From Hyaloscypha bicolor E (lineage: Eukaryota; Ascomycota; Leotiomycetes; Helotiales; Hyaloscyphaceae), in assembly GCF_002865645.1 (NCBI RefSeq), contig NW_020194610.1:62001-126000 (forward strand): a stretch of DNA of 64,000 bases, read 5' to 3'. The notes below the pieces were generated by a model. That model ran no database searches. It was not told where the DNA came from and worked only from the letters and a program-made list of their open reading frames with translations. Both the position numbers and the translations under genes were made by a program. This document shows, one piece after another, positions 10,519-25,400 of the stretch; positions within the stretch are counted from its first letter, which is position 1; each line of letters starts with the position of its first letter.

Positions 10519-12390
10519 ATGGATTTTCAATATGATTCAGCGCTTGATAACAAAGACGAAAAGAAGATTCGTCTCCTCCAGATTTTGCCGCCCAAAGAAG
10601 CCCCCTCATTCAGCGTTACCCCCGAGTTTGTCCTTACGACACATAATATCAGCGAAGTTCCGAAATACCAAGCACTATCGTACACATGGGGTCCGCCAGA
10701 AGATGGAATAGAAGCGTACAAATGCGAAAAAAAGACTATACTTATCAATGGAGGTCTATTCCTTGTGTTGTCAAACTTGATGGATGCCCTGTGCCATATC
10801 CTACAAGCCTGGGATTCGGCTGACCCCGTTCCACACATATGGATCAATGCGATTTGTATTAATCAACAGAACCCGATTGAGCGCGGCCTACAAGTACAAT
10901 TTATGAGCGAGATATATCAAACGGCAAGCCAGGTACTCATATGGCTTGGCAAGTCAAATATGGAGAGTCGAACTGCATTCGACTTTATACGGAAGCAAGG
11001 AGATCTTTCTCGTATTGCGTATCAGCAATGTATGCAAAACAATAGTGGGCTTTATGCTAGCGTTTTCCATGCTCTTTGCCAGGTTCTAAACCGACGTTGG
11101 TTCACACGCATATGGACGCTGCAAGAGTTTGCCTTCGCTTCAGGATTCGACGGTCCGCTGATGATCTGTGGTCGAGATCGTTTACAATGGCGCTTGTTCT
11201 ATATCCTGGGTTACGTCGATAATGAGTTCCGCAATCGCTATCTAGAAGAAAAGCATTCAGGTCCTCTAGCAGGACATTTTTGGAAAGCTCAGGAATACTG
11301 GAGCATTGTTTCTACCTTGCATAAGATGCGGCAGGATATTGGTATTGGATCTGGCTATCACCTTCCTTATCTTCTTCAAGCAACAAGATATTTTGCCTCG
11401 ACGGATCCACGAGACCGGGTCTATGCTCTTCTTGGGCTTGCGGAAGGCGAATACCGACGAGAATTAAAAGTTGTCTACGAAGACAACGTAGACGATTCAG
11501 ACGATGTTTACGTGAAAGTTTATATCAACGCTGTCAAATGCAGCATTGAAATAGACAACAGCCTTAACATCGTTGCACTTCAGACATTACAAAAGAAGAT
11601 CAAAGGTTTGCCATCATGGGTACCAGACTTCTCCTTAACAAACATCAGGGGCTATAGTCATCTTCTGCCACAAGACCTCGAGGTGCCACAGATGAAATCT
11701 CGACTGCCAAAAGGCTTTTGGGCCCAGTACTTGGCATCCGGCCGTTCACAGCCACTGATACGCTTTTCAGCGAATAACAGACATCTATCTATTAAGGGAG
11801 TCAAATTCGGTCGCGTTTGCGAAGTAATTGGACCGTTTAATTCTCTTGAATCGTATCTTCAAAAGGTACAACAATGTACTTCTCGAGCCGCCCTCAGAAG
11901 ATTACCACGTGGGCATCCACACCGCGGACTTCATTACCTCTGTTATCGCTCTCGCGCGTCGATATGGCGAGTTCTCGTCGCAAATAAAGATGAGACTGGA
12001 CATGTCCCTGCTCCTAACTGGTATGAAGACGTAATCAAAGCTATGCTTAGCGGCGGCCATATTACAGATGCATTGGGAGTTAATAGGACGAAGACTGAAT
12101 TGCCACATCTGGCCTTGGTACAGAAAAGCCTTGCAGCGGCGATTTCAGATCGCAAATTTTTTAGGACTGACTTTGGCTTCGTTGGGATTGGTCCAGACAA
12201 CATTAAAAATGGAGATCTTGTGAGTATAGTGTTCGGGGCTGATATGCCTTTAATACTTCGACCATTTCGCGGATTCCATAAACTTGTCGGAGCAGCTTAT
12301 ATTCATGGCGTTATGAATGGAGAGGCGGCAGCTGTTTATAATTTGTTACGTGCGCGTGGACTTCGCCTATCGACATTTCATCTTCGTTAA
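10519..12390 (+). CDS. HET-domain protein, single exon
   Basis: 623 aa from the ATG at 10519 (context CAACCATGG); an upstream TTG at 10498 is not a credible start. The HET domain spans about residues 50-200: YQALSYTWGPP, then IWINAICINQQ and the following ER-x-x-Q-V-x-x-M motif with IYQTASQVLIWLG. A second conserved block, RRWFTRIWTLQE, lies near residues 195-206. The C-terminus has the usual long-HET signature, GDLVSIVFGADMPLILRP followed by a G-x-x-Y-x-H-G-x-M-N-G-E motif. This form resembles the 600-700 aa HET-6/TOL-like class. Base composition is more AT-rich than the HET gene at the left edge. It sits between inverted repeats and beside the RIP block, suggesting recent movement or transposon capture. 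No stop codon or frameshift is seen. Confidence 0.9.
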   Translation: MDFQYDSALDNKDEKKIRLLQILPPKEAPSFSVTPEFVLTTHNISEVPKYQALSYTWGPPEDGIEAYKCEKKTILINGGLFLVLSNLMDALCHILQAWDSADPVPHIWINAICINQQNPIERGLQVQFMSEIYQTASQVLIWLGKSNMESRTAFDFIRKQGDLSRIAYQQCMQNNSGLYASVFHALCQVLNRRWFTRIWTLQEFAFASGFDGPLMICGRDRLQWRLFYILGYVDNEFRNRYLEEKHSGPLAGHFWKAQEYWSIVSTLHKMRQDIGIGSGYHLPYLLQATRYFASTDPRDRVYALLGLAEGEYRRELKVVYEDNVDDSDDVYVKVYINAVKCSIEIDNSLNIVALQTLQKKIKGLPSWVPDFSLTNIRGYSHLLPQDLEVPQMKSRLPKGFWAQYLASGRSQPLIRFSANNRHLSIKGVKFGRVCEVIGPFNSLESYLQKVQQCTSRAALRRLPRGHPHRGLHYLCYRSRASIWRVLVANKDETGHVPAPNWYEDVIKAMLSGGHITDALGVNRTKTELPHLALVQKSLAAAISDRKFFRTDFGFVGIGPDNIKNGDLVSIVFGADMPLILRPFRGFHKLVGAAYIHGVMNGEAAAVYNLLRARGLRLSTFHLR

Positions 12391-13119
12391 CGAAGTTGTA
12401 ACCAAAATTCCGATGATCTTGGCCTATAAACCATGATATTAACATTGCTTGGTATTGTGTAGTGACCTATTTTGCAACAAATTCCTTAAATTGAATAATA
12501 CATGTTAATATCCTTCAGTAATTAGCACTGGCCTGACGTTATACTAGCGCAGCTAACGTCTTAGCAATGTGGCTAAGTCAAAGCAAGCAGGTAACCTTAC
12601 TTCTATCGGGACATCACCTTCTTCGTACGCTTTACTGCAAGCAGGGATTATTGAGAAAAGTGGGGCCAACCCTCTACATAAGAACAATTTGGGGAGAAGC
12701 CGGTTTCGAAGCTTACTATGTATATATCTAATTACTTCAAATAATTTCGAAGGCTTCGTGTAAGCCGCAGGCTAGCACCCACGTTTCGTACCTGAACCAC
12801 CTACACCAGGCATCAAAGTTATTACTAAGCTGGTTGTGGCGCACCAGGCACCACAGTACCTCTAGCCACTATTGGCCCTTATGCCTAAGGCTTCATAATT
12901 GAAATTACAACGTAAATATTGCGGGGTTGTTTTGCACTAACCAAAATCGTCTCGCTTTGATCCGAGGTACAGATCCGCGTGGCGATCTTGCATGAAATCT
13001 GCACGCCACAGTAGCCACCAAGGCTAATAATGATTCCCTGCATCATAGTGAGGCCTAAGAGCTCGGATAACTCCTTTATAAGTATTAGGGATAGTATAAG
13101 CTCGGTAGTGAAAGCTGTG
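12391..13119. other. intergenic with right inverted repeat
   Basis: The 3' flank of the HET gene, holding the right inverted-repeat arm (12641-12724), then ordinary sequence that grades into AT-rich DNA near 13.1 kb. The open frame near 12569-12763 overlaps the repeat arm and looks fortuitous. Confidence 0.5.
12641..12724. repeat. right arm of inverted repeat around HET gene
   Basis: Reverse complement of the 10061-10145 arm, at roughly three-quarters identity by eye. Similarity stops sharply at GCAGGGAT on the inner side. The outer end is again TA. Confidence 0.7.
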
Positions 13120-13928
13120 GTAGAGGAAGTCTATTATACTATAAAAGGACACTTTTTATAAATTAGGTATGAGGGCAATAATACGAACGCGATTTTCTAG
13201 TAAGAGGGGTTTAGGTTATCCGGGAGTAGCTATGAAATATAACTTATAAAAAATTATAGGAGATATTAAGATATATACAGATTTTAAGATACTCAAAGTC
13301 AAAGTACTTATTATTTTTTCGGTATACCGGTTTTTTCGGTATATACGAATAGATATTAGAAACTATAATATCTAAGCCATATATACGAGAATACTATCTA
13401 CTTAACTGGACTACTATAACCCAGTTCGCTCTATTACCTCTTTATAGAGAAGTATAGCTATATTTATACCGGGCTAGTTTTTATATAAGTCTCAGAATAT
13501 TTAGTTATTATATCTTATATATTTTTTTAGCTATAAAGGTTTAGAGTTAGTAACTTGGTATATACGCCTATAGAAGTAACTAAATAAACTAATTAGTCTA
13601 GTTAAAACCTGCTTCCGCAAAAGAAATCAAGTATAAAGGTAGCCTCTTCCTTCTCTTATCTCTTTTTCTCTCTTTCTTCTTACTTACTTTACCGCAAGTA
13701 TATTATTCTACCTTCCTATATTATAAGATATTATATCTGAGATTTCTATTACTAGAACCTGGAATACTTTAAGTCTAAATACCTATAATAGCCTATCTAT
13801 TATTTAGAAAGAATTATTAAGACATCTAAAAAGAACTTACTCTTAATTATCTTAAGCTTATTCTCAAAATAAAAAGAAGCCCTTTTAGTCTAATATAATT
13901 AAGTTTAGAGAATAGTATATATAATTAC

Positions 13929-15732
<1,804 letters not shown>

Positions 15733-15737
15733 ATTAC

Positions 15738-16868
15738 TAATATACTTAAGATATATCCGAAAGCTCTTTATTCTTATTTAATAAATAATCTTCTAATAAT
15801 ATATAGAAATATTAGTATATAATAAGTTAGAGACATCTTTTCTTACTAATTTTAAAGCTACTAATAAACTAAATAAATCTACTAATCCGGTTATCTCCGG
15901 ATTATAATAGAATATTTAAAATAAGTACTAGATTAATAATAATATTTATCTAATTTCTTAGCTTAAGCTAGAAAGCTAGTCTAACTCTTATTTTATTATA
16001 TTTTTATAAGTTAAGATTAACTAATATAATAATTATAAAATAAAAGAAAATATATTAAATAAGCTAGTATTTTACTTTTAATTTATATTTTCTAAAGAAT
16101 ATAATAGAAAGCTTATAATTATATAGGTTTATACTAGTAAAGAAGCTATTTATAAAAGTATTATAATTAATTATATAAATAGTATAATAAAGAATATAGC
16201 CCGTTTTTAATAATATTCTAGAATAATTACTATTAAGAATTATTAAATATCTTATAAATGCCTATAGTTCTAGATAGTATATTAAATAATTTAATTTAAT
16301 TTAATTAGATTTTCTTATAAATATTATAGTATAAAATAATAAAATAATAGAATATTTGAATTCTTAATACTTTTCAAAATATAATTTAGTAGCTTGAACC
16401 TATTATAAGGCCCTATAGCTTTAGGTTATATATCCTAAATAGATCTTAAAAAATATTATAAAATATTTATAAAATATAAGATATTTTTAGATATAAATAT
16501 TATTATTAATAGAATAACTATAATATTTAAATATAAAATAGATAATTACTATAAGGCTTCTTAATAAGGTATTTCTTATAAATATAAAAGAAAAGCTCTA
16601 AAAAGATATAATATTTTTAGCTTTTGCTTTCTAGTATACTTTTAGAATAATAGCCTAGAATTATAGAATAATTTAGTAACTAAATATATTAAAAAAAAAG
16701 ATATTAAAGTATTATAAAATATAAATACCCTATAATTCTATTACTTTATATTATAATCTTTATATAATAGCAGAATTAATATAATAGTTAAAGGCTTAAA
16801 ATTTAAAGAATTTTATATATTAGAAAATATTAAACTATAGAATAAAATAAAGAAAATGCTTTAATCTT
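15738..16868. other. AT-rich degenerate DNA, unrecognised
   Basis: RIP-type DNA between the Gag-only copy and the 3' LTR of the minus-strand gypsy element. I could not assign any protein family or terminal repeat. Confidence 0.4.
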
Positions 16869-16970
16869 TAGTATTATTTCATTTAAGTAATTCTGGCTTA
16901 GCTTTATTTTATATCTATTTCTAATATTTTATTCTTAGTAAATTATACTTTTATACTAATAATTATATTA
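16869..16970 (-). repeat. putative 3' LTR of minus-strand gypsy
   Basis: About 100 bases shared with 37993-38091 (TAGTATTATT through TTAGTAAATTATA). On the minus strand it is preceded by an AAAAGAGGG purine tract, as expected next to a 3' LTR. Confidence 0.6.
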
Positions 16971-19900
16971 CCCTCTTTTAAAAAGAAGTCTAAATACTCT
17001 TATTTAGGGAATTATTTAGTTATAATATAGAAAAGAAAAAGGAGAAAATAATAGCTATTAACTCTATTCTATCTAAATCTTATAGCTTACTTATAATTGA
17101 AATATAGTCTTAACTTTACTAGAATAACCTAGTTTCTAGTATATTTTGGCTAGTTCTTAGTATTTATTACTTGTATTATACCTGTATCTATATTAATAAT
17201 ATAGTTTGCAAATACTATATAAGCTATAGCTAATATTAGAACTATTATTATTAGATAGTCTTTAAATAGAAATAGTAAATTAAGTCTATTTATTAATATA
17301 GGCTTTAATATAATAGCTTACTTGCCTTTTTTCTTAACTAGAATAGTAATATTTAGTTTAATTATATTATCTTTAAGCTACTTAATTAACTTCTAGGCCT
17401 TCTCGAGTTTAATATATATATTTTTAAGTTGTTTTTCTATAGTAGAGATTTATTTATTAAAGGTAGCTATTTAAACTATTTTATTATTAAATCTCCGGGC
17501 CTTAAGCTATATAATCTTAGTCTTATAAAAGCTTCTAAAGGGTTTTCCGACTTCCTAAATAGTATTATATACTAATTCATTAATATCTATAAGATATTAC
17601 TTCTTTAATTCGGTATTTAGAATTATTTTCTAGCTTTTAGTTTTAGACTAGTACTTTATATAATAATTACTATTTAATATTATATGTTTTCTGGTTATAA
17701 TAAGCGTCTTAATACTAGTTTAGCTACCTTTATTATAGTTAGAGTCTTTTTTATTACTAGAAGTCTTTTTATTTTTAGTCTTTTTATTATTAGAATTCTT
17801 ATTATTATCTAATACTTTATATTTCTTAGATAAGCTAGCCTTACTTTTTTTGACTTTCTTAGTATTTGGCTCTATAAAATTAATAAGAAAGCCCTTATTA
17901 ATACTGTCTATTTCGCCTATTAGATTATTAGGCTTATTATTACTAGTAACTAAAACCTCTATTTTATTATTCTTAGAACTTTTTATTAAAATATTCTCTA
18001 TAATAATTTCAGGTATATTTTTAAAAGTAATATAGGCTATATTCTATATATTAACCTGTTTTTAGATAAGAAAGTTCCTATTTTTGTCTATAAAAGTAAT
18101 TTGGCTAGTAATTATATTAATAATAGTAATAGCTACTAAACTTGAGATATTATTATTACTATTTAAGTTATTTAAGATCTAATAAATAGCCTTATTTAGT
18201 CCGGCTATAAATAATATATTACCGGGATTTCTTATTTATTTTGTCTTTATTAATAGTTTTATTAAGGTAGTAATAATAATATAAATAGTTAAGATTATAA
18301 AAGTTAAAATAGTTAAGAAGGTTTCTCTTAATTTTTAATAATATTTCGAACTAATATAGGCAAATATTTACTTTTAGCTTAACTTTAAGAATTTACTTTT
18401 TTTATAATTTAGTATAGTAAAGAAAGGTATTTTATCTAGATTTCTGGAAAAAAGAATAGATACTAATATAATAGAATAAAAGAAATATATTAGGGTTTAG
18501 ATAAAATTCAAGAAATATCTAGGTTTTTCTTCTTTTTCTCTAGTTATAGAGGCCTTATTATTAAAGTTTATTATTATCTAGATAGTTTTTATTAAACTTA
18601 TTCTCTTTAGTATACCGAATTTATTTATTTAGTTAGATAAGAGATTCTGCTTTATTGGGGTTCTATTTATAAAATTTATATAGTTTAAATACTAAATTCT
18701 TAAAATTTAATATAAAGTACTATTTATTATTTATATTTCATTTCATTTATTTAATTTTATAGTAAAGCTTACTATAAAATACCTTAGAAGAAAGGATCTT
18801 TTTAACTTTCTATTTAAGTTTATTATTAACTTTAGTAAAACTAGACTTCTTATTAGTTTAGCTAAATAATAAATTAATAGAATTCTTATAAAATCTATTT
18901 ATATAGAAAATCGGCCAAATCTTATATAATAGAAAAAGATCTAATTAATATAAATAGCCGACTATTTTATTAATCTTAAATAGTCTAGTAAGGAAATAGT
19001 CTAATTTATTAGATAAATAGTTCGTTTTCTATATTTTTTTAATTATATAAATTATATTTTCTAGACTAAAATCAAGTTCTCGTTATTTCTTATTAGCTTA
19101 TTTAGCTTAATACTTCTGAGTTATTACTATATATTCTCGGATATAATTAATAGTAATATTAATTCTCTTAGCTTATTATTATATTTCTTTCTAATTAAGT
19201 TTCTCTCTTAGTATTTTAAACTCTATTATTAGTAGTATCTAGTTAAAGTTTAGTCTGAATTTATATTTATAATTAATTATTAAAGGAAATAAGCCGGTTA
19301 ATTTATATAAATAAATAGTACCTATAGTATTAAATACTAGAAGTAAATCTGCCTAATTATTCTAAAAGTAATTAATAAAAGAATAAAGTCGAATATTAAT
19401 AATTTAGTTAATAATCTCTATTTATCTATTAGTTTAGGTATATTCTATAATTAAGAGCTTTAGCTTAATTCTAGTTAATTTTAATAGTTTATTTATAAAG
19501 TCCGAAATAAACTAGGGTTTTTAATTACTTATAATAATAAAAAAAGAATCTCGGAATTACTAGATATAGTAATAGAATAGGCTAGTAGTAATTCTAGCTA
19601 TAGTATTCTTAGTTATTAGTAGGCTTATATATTATTTAGATAATTAATTAACTATAATAAATATATTATTATATCTTTTATTTATAAAGCTAAAAGTATA
19701 GAAGTTTATAGATAAATTATTCTATATTTTTAGGAGAACTAGTAATAGATATAATAGGCCTAGTATTTTGTTTTTTAGCTTATAAGACCTTTAATATTTA
19801 TAGTAGTTTATTATAAAATAGTTAATATCTATAGAGAAAATAAGCTATTAATAAAGTTTTTAAACTAGAATTTTTGTTTTATTTTAACCGGAATATATAA

Positions 19901-21576
19901 TAGTTATTATACTATAAATTTATTATAAAAGTCTAGTTTATAAATTATTATATCTATCTAATATAATAAGTCTTTTATTATAAAATATATAGCTATTTAA
20001 TATTTCCTATAAATCTGTATTTTTCCGGGCTTTCTTATATTTGTTTTTTAGGGCTGGGTCTATTTAATTAGCTTATAGAACTTTAACTATAACTAATAGC
20101 TTGTCTATTTCTTCTATTTTAGTAAAAGTATAAGCTATATCTTTTATTTTAGTAAAAGTAAGAATTAGGTCTAATAAAATAACTTATTTAGTTCTTTTAG
20201 CCTTTTTAGCCTATTTCTGGATTAGTATAAGCTCGTTTTTTTGAAATAAGATATTAGTAATAGTATTATCTTTATTTAGCTAATAGATAATATAATAATA
20301 GAATTATAATAAGAAATCTATTTATTAAATTTATTATTTATTTAAAAGCCTTTTAGTATTAAAATACTCGAGAGCTTTATAATTAGTAATAATTAGAAAA
20401 TTAGATAAGCTAATTAGTTTTATTTACTATTTCCGGAGTTTTTAGATAATAGTAAGAAGTTTTTTATTATAAATTTTATAATAGCTCTTAGCTTTTTAAA
20501 AAGCTTTAAAATAAAATAAGACTAGATATTATTATTTGTTTTTTGAACTTTTTTAAAAAAGTATACTTATAATAGCTATATTTAAATAATCGATTTCTAG
20601 ACAGATTTCTCTATTATATTTAAAATAGAGAAATATAGAAATAAAAAAAAATAGATTCTTAAGCTAATTAAAGATATCTATTTGGATTTTATTAAATATA
20701 AACTTTAGTAAAGTATTTCTTTTAGTTAGATAATTTAGAAGGCAGAAAATATATTTATAAACTTAGATAAACTTATAATAAAAGTTATAAAAGCCTAAAA
20801 ATAACTATATCTTTTTTTATTATAGGTTAATACTAGTTTCAGATAATAGAGGTTTTAGTAAAGTCTATTTATATACTTTAATCCGAGATAATAAATCTTA
20901 AAAATATTATTTTAGAGACTTTAAATTTATATTTATAAATATTAATTTATAATCCGGTATTCTAGAGCTTCTATAGAACTATTCTAATATATTATTAATA
21001 CTTCTTTTTATTTTTAGAGAAGATTAGTATATTATTAATATAGATTGAGTAAAAGTTATTTAAATAATTTATTAAAATAGTATTAATATATTATTAGAAA
21101 GTTACTAGACTATTATAAAGTTCAAATAATAGAATTACTAGTTTAAAGAATCTATATTTTATTCTAAAAGCTATTTATATTATAGAAGCTAGTTTTATAT
21201 AAATTTAGTTAAAAGTATATTAAATATCTAATTTAGTAAATATTAATAATTCGGCTAATTAGTTAAAAGTCTTAGTAATAAATAATAAAAAGTAGTAGTT
21301 CTTCTTTATTATAGTATTTAGCTATTAATAATTAATATAAAATTATAAGCTATTGTTTTTCTTTTTAATAAATAAGACTAGTAATAAGAAAAGGGATTTA
21401 GATAATTTAATAAAATTCTTTTTTAGGTTCTTAATAAGATATTTTCTTATTTTTTCGAGTTTACTAAAGCTTATTTTATAGAAATAAGCTGTTTTTATTA
21501 AGGAATCTAGTTTATTAAAACGGAGCTTATAGTTAAAGAATCGAGATTAAAGAAGCTTATTTACTACTTTCTTAGA
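16971..21576 (-). pseudogene. degenerate Ty3/gypsy pol, minus strand
   Basis: Translation of the complement shows a broken reverse transcriptase. At 21042-21016 the core reads YINNILIFS, where active gypsy elements have two aspartates; D to N is a G-to-A change. Below it, about 20.97-20.75 kb, a GLKI...KVKYLGFIIS-like segment matches the RT thumb and connection region of fungal gypsy elements. RNase H and integrase are expected down to about 19 kb but are too degraded for me to place. Stops are frequent throughout. The 17-19 kb part is weakly assigned. Confidence 0.6.
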
Positions 21577-21582
21577 GAATAC

Positions 21583-21885
21583 TATAGTATAGTAAACTAT
21601 ATTTATTAAAAATCGTATTATTTTAGTAGTTTTAAGGTTTAGGTTATATAGTAAAGGCTATAGCCTTTTGCACGTGACTTGCAGAAATCACATAAGAAAG
21701 CTAGTTTTTCTATAGATTTAGATAATAATTCTTTATAAGTATTTAATTAATTAAGCTTTTATATACTATATACTATTTATACTTTACTATTTATACTTTT
21801 AATTTATTATTTTACTATTAAGTTATGTTTTATACTCTAGTATACTTTATATAGGTTTTTATCTTATTATAGTTTCCTTTCTATA
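21583..21885 (+). repeat. left LTR of the 13-kb element
   Basis: Similar throughout to 34452-34754 and 36247-36549. It keeps a less mutated island, GCACGTGACTTGCAGAAATC at 21670-21689, where the other two copies read TATATAA-type sequence. Confidence 0.8.
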
Positions 21886-22739
21886 TATTTTATAATAAGT
21901 AATATAGGGAGAATAGAAACTTTATAGTTAAGGTAATATTTTTATAAAGTTCTAAAGGATATCTATAAAGCGGATTATTAGCTTAGTAAATTAGGGGAAA
22001 AAAGGAATATTATAATACCTTAAGCCTAAAGCCGAAATATTAAGAATATATAAGTATTAATTTTAGTATCTTATATTAATTTCTGATATATTTAGTAACT
22101 TGAATACAGGTTAGCTATAAGATATAGTTACTAGTATAGTATATAGGGGTAGTAGAAATAGAGGCTAACTATAGAAGGAAAAAAAGTAAAGGAAATAGAA
22201 TAGGAAAAATTATACTAAGATAATATAAATTAGATCTTAGTTAGAAATAGACTTTAGTACTCGGAAATAAAGTTATATTATTAATTTATATATTACTTTT
22301 AGTTATAGTAAAAACGGAAATAGAAGTAGTATTAATTTTAGTAGAAAAACTTATTTCTAAGTCCGGAGAAGATATTTAAAAGAGGAAATATCCTTAAATT
22401 TAAATAGAATAATAAACTGAAATCGGAAATAAGAATTAAAAAGAAATTAGAAATAAGAAATTATATAAATAAACTAGAGAGGCTTCTAGAGAAAGAAATA
22501 GATACTAAGTAAAGAAAGAAAAGAGAATTCAGAAAAGTCGGAAAAATTAGTAAAATTATATTTATTATTTTTATTATTACCTTTAATAATATTAATAAAT
22601 ATATCTAGTTTAATAAAATTAAAGGAAAATATAGCAGGTATTAAGCTAAAGGAATAGGAAAGAGAATATAAGTAATAGAAATAAGACAGGAAAAGCTATT
22701 ACTTTATTACTACTAATACTAAAACTCGAACCTTAACTA

Positions 22740-25400
22740 TATCCGTTATTATTAACCGGTTTCTCTCTAATTCCGGTTCCTAAATTAAAAGATATACTTA
22801 AACGGGAAATTAGCCTTTTAGAAATATTATTAATAGAAGTCTTAGGTATAGAAACTTTATAATTAGCTATAAAAGAAGTTATTAAGATTAATATAGCTAA
22901 GAATAAGTATATACTAGTACTAGGTTTAAATCTACTATTTATAAGAGCTTCTAGGGTATTATAGTTTTAGGGAAGTAATATTTCTATATTCTTGAAATAG
23001 TATATAAATATATATAAGAACTATTATATTTCCGATAATATTAAAAGAAAGAGAATTATCTATTATATCTTGCCTATTTATAAGAATTAGATTAAGGTTA
23101 TACCGGAGTACTATACTAATAATCCAGGAGATTACTAGAAAACCAAGTTCTTTGAGGCCTTATTAAAGGAATTCCGAGAATATAACTGGGAAATATTTAA
23201 AATTAGCTATAACTTTCTTAATTAAATTATTATATAGGTCCAGAATAGAAGGATTTCTTTCAAGTTTTATATTAATATATTTAATAGAATATTAAAAGAA
23301 TTACTAAAGAGAAAAGAAATAGATAAAATTACTTAATACCGAGAATTTATAAAGGAATTATTTATTCTAGTAAGAGATTATATTTTTAAAGATATAAACT
23401 TTAAGCCTATAGATATTTCTATTTATAAATATAGTAAGATATATAAGAAAATAGTAATATTCTATTAATATAAAGAAAAGAAATACTGTTTTAATATTAC
23501 TAATAATCCAGATATATCTAGATTTAGATAAGAATACTTGGATATAATAGTCTATAATATAATTCCTAAACCAGAAAACAATTATTTTTTACTAGTTTCT
23601 TCTATTATACTTCCCGAAACTATTATAAATATAAATAAGAAGAAAATCTAGCTTATAGCTAATTATATAAAGCCTACTAAAGATAATAAACCTAAGGGAA
23701 ATAATATTAACTAGCTAGTAAAAAGTCTAGAAAAACTATATATTACTATTATAATTCAAGAGAATTTATAAAAATAATTTAATATAACTATTATTATAAT
23801 TCGAGAGAATATTCGTAGCCTGCTTATATAATCTAGTTAATTATAATAGATATAGCTAGTATAATAGTATTAGTAGCCTAGTAGATATAATTCGGGTTTT
23901 CGGGGAAAATATACTAGAATTCATAGTAGAGAATATAAAGAATACTATAGTAGCTATAATAGTTGAGCTAGATTAGGTAAAGAATCTAGATAATTATATT
24001 TTAGAGGAAGTTAGTCTTAAGTATAATTAGAAAATATTACTTAAGTTAATATAGCCTATAATATAAACCTAGAACCGAAAAAACAAATTTATTATAAATA
24101 CTATAATAAGAATAAGAATAATAATATTAATCTAGAATATATCTATATTTCTTAGTTCTATTACTTACTAATAGAAGAACTTATAAATTATAGATATATT
24201 TACTAATTTAATAAAAAGTAATATAAAGGGCCTTTTAAGCCCGGATAAGAAAGTATTTTCTTCTTTCTTACTAGTAAGTACCGGTGGTTTAATTAAATTA
24301 TTTCCTAAGTTAGAGAAAAAGAATTTAACTATAACTTAAATACTTGGCCTAAAAATATCTAGAGATTAATAGGAAATACCTAGTTTACTAGGTAAGAGAG
24401 AGAAAAGGAAACTGGCTAATCGGGATCTATATATAGAAGCAAGTAAGTTATATCTAGGGAATCTGAATAGCCACTTTGCTTTAGAGGAAATTATATTAGA
24501 ATTACTAATACTTCAGGTTCTGAAATTAATAGATAATACTAAGATTTGGCTATAAATAGTATTTCTATTAATGCTATAACGGGTTCCTTATTAAAAAGAA
24601 GAAAAAAAGAAATAGAAATAGCTAAAGAGGTTTTCCAAAAACAAGCTAAAATAGAAGAAAAGCTACTTTATATAAGAGGCCAGAAGAATATTACTTTAAG
24701 AAGTAATAGACAGAGAAATAGTTTAGCTAAGGATATAGATATTAATAGTTCCGGGAATAAATAAGACGAATTAGGAACCTAATATATACTTAATTATAAT
24801 AAGTATAGAACTTCTAAAATTAATAATATTCTAATAAAACTACTAAAAAAAGTAATTATCCTATTTCCGAGAACTTAGAAAGAAATAAGAATACTTATTA
24901 ATACTTTAAAAATACTAGATCTAGCTACTATATTTTAGAACTAATAAATTAAGAATAATATTTCCTATTTTACTATTTTATAAATAGGAAATACTATTAT
25001 ATTAAATATAGTTAGATATACTAGAAGATTTATAAAACTAGTAGCTATAGCTTATATAATAGATAAAATATTTAAAGAACTAGAAATACTAATTCAGGTA
25101 CCTAATACTAATAGAATTATTTAATTTAAAGGTAATAGTATTAATATTCGGATATTACTAGCTTATAAATATATTATATAATTTCTATATCTCTAATTTA
25201 TATTTCGAGGACCTTAAAAGAGTATTAAATATAAAGAAATAATTAATATTAGAGCTAAAGTTAATATTCTTCCCAAAAAGATTTCTAGAAATATTAATAG
25301 AATAGTATATAATACTATAAATTATTAAATATTTACTATTATAAGAGTAGAATTTGGATTTATAAGAATAGTAAAGCTTAAAGCTAAGGTTATAAATAAA
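22740..25400 (+). pseudogene. degenerate gag/protease region of 13-kb element
   Basis: A long plus-strand region that reads as protein if the many TAG/TAA codons are ignored. It contains a W-x-x-K-F-F-E-A-L-like segment near 23130-23165 reminiscent of fungal gypsy gag, and a likely degraded knuckle near 24140-24240. The assignment rests on position upstream of RT as much as on sequence. Confidence 0.5.

Noticed and set aside
17850..18035. Small plus-strand open frame inside the RIP block
   Set aside because: It is antisense to the degenerate minus-strand gypsy element and has a hydrophobic AT-driven composition only.
24546..24764. 72-codon plus-strand open frame in the RIP block
   Set aside because: It is a surviving fragment of the gag/protease region of the 13-kb element, not an independent gene.
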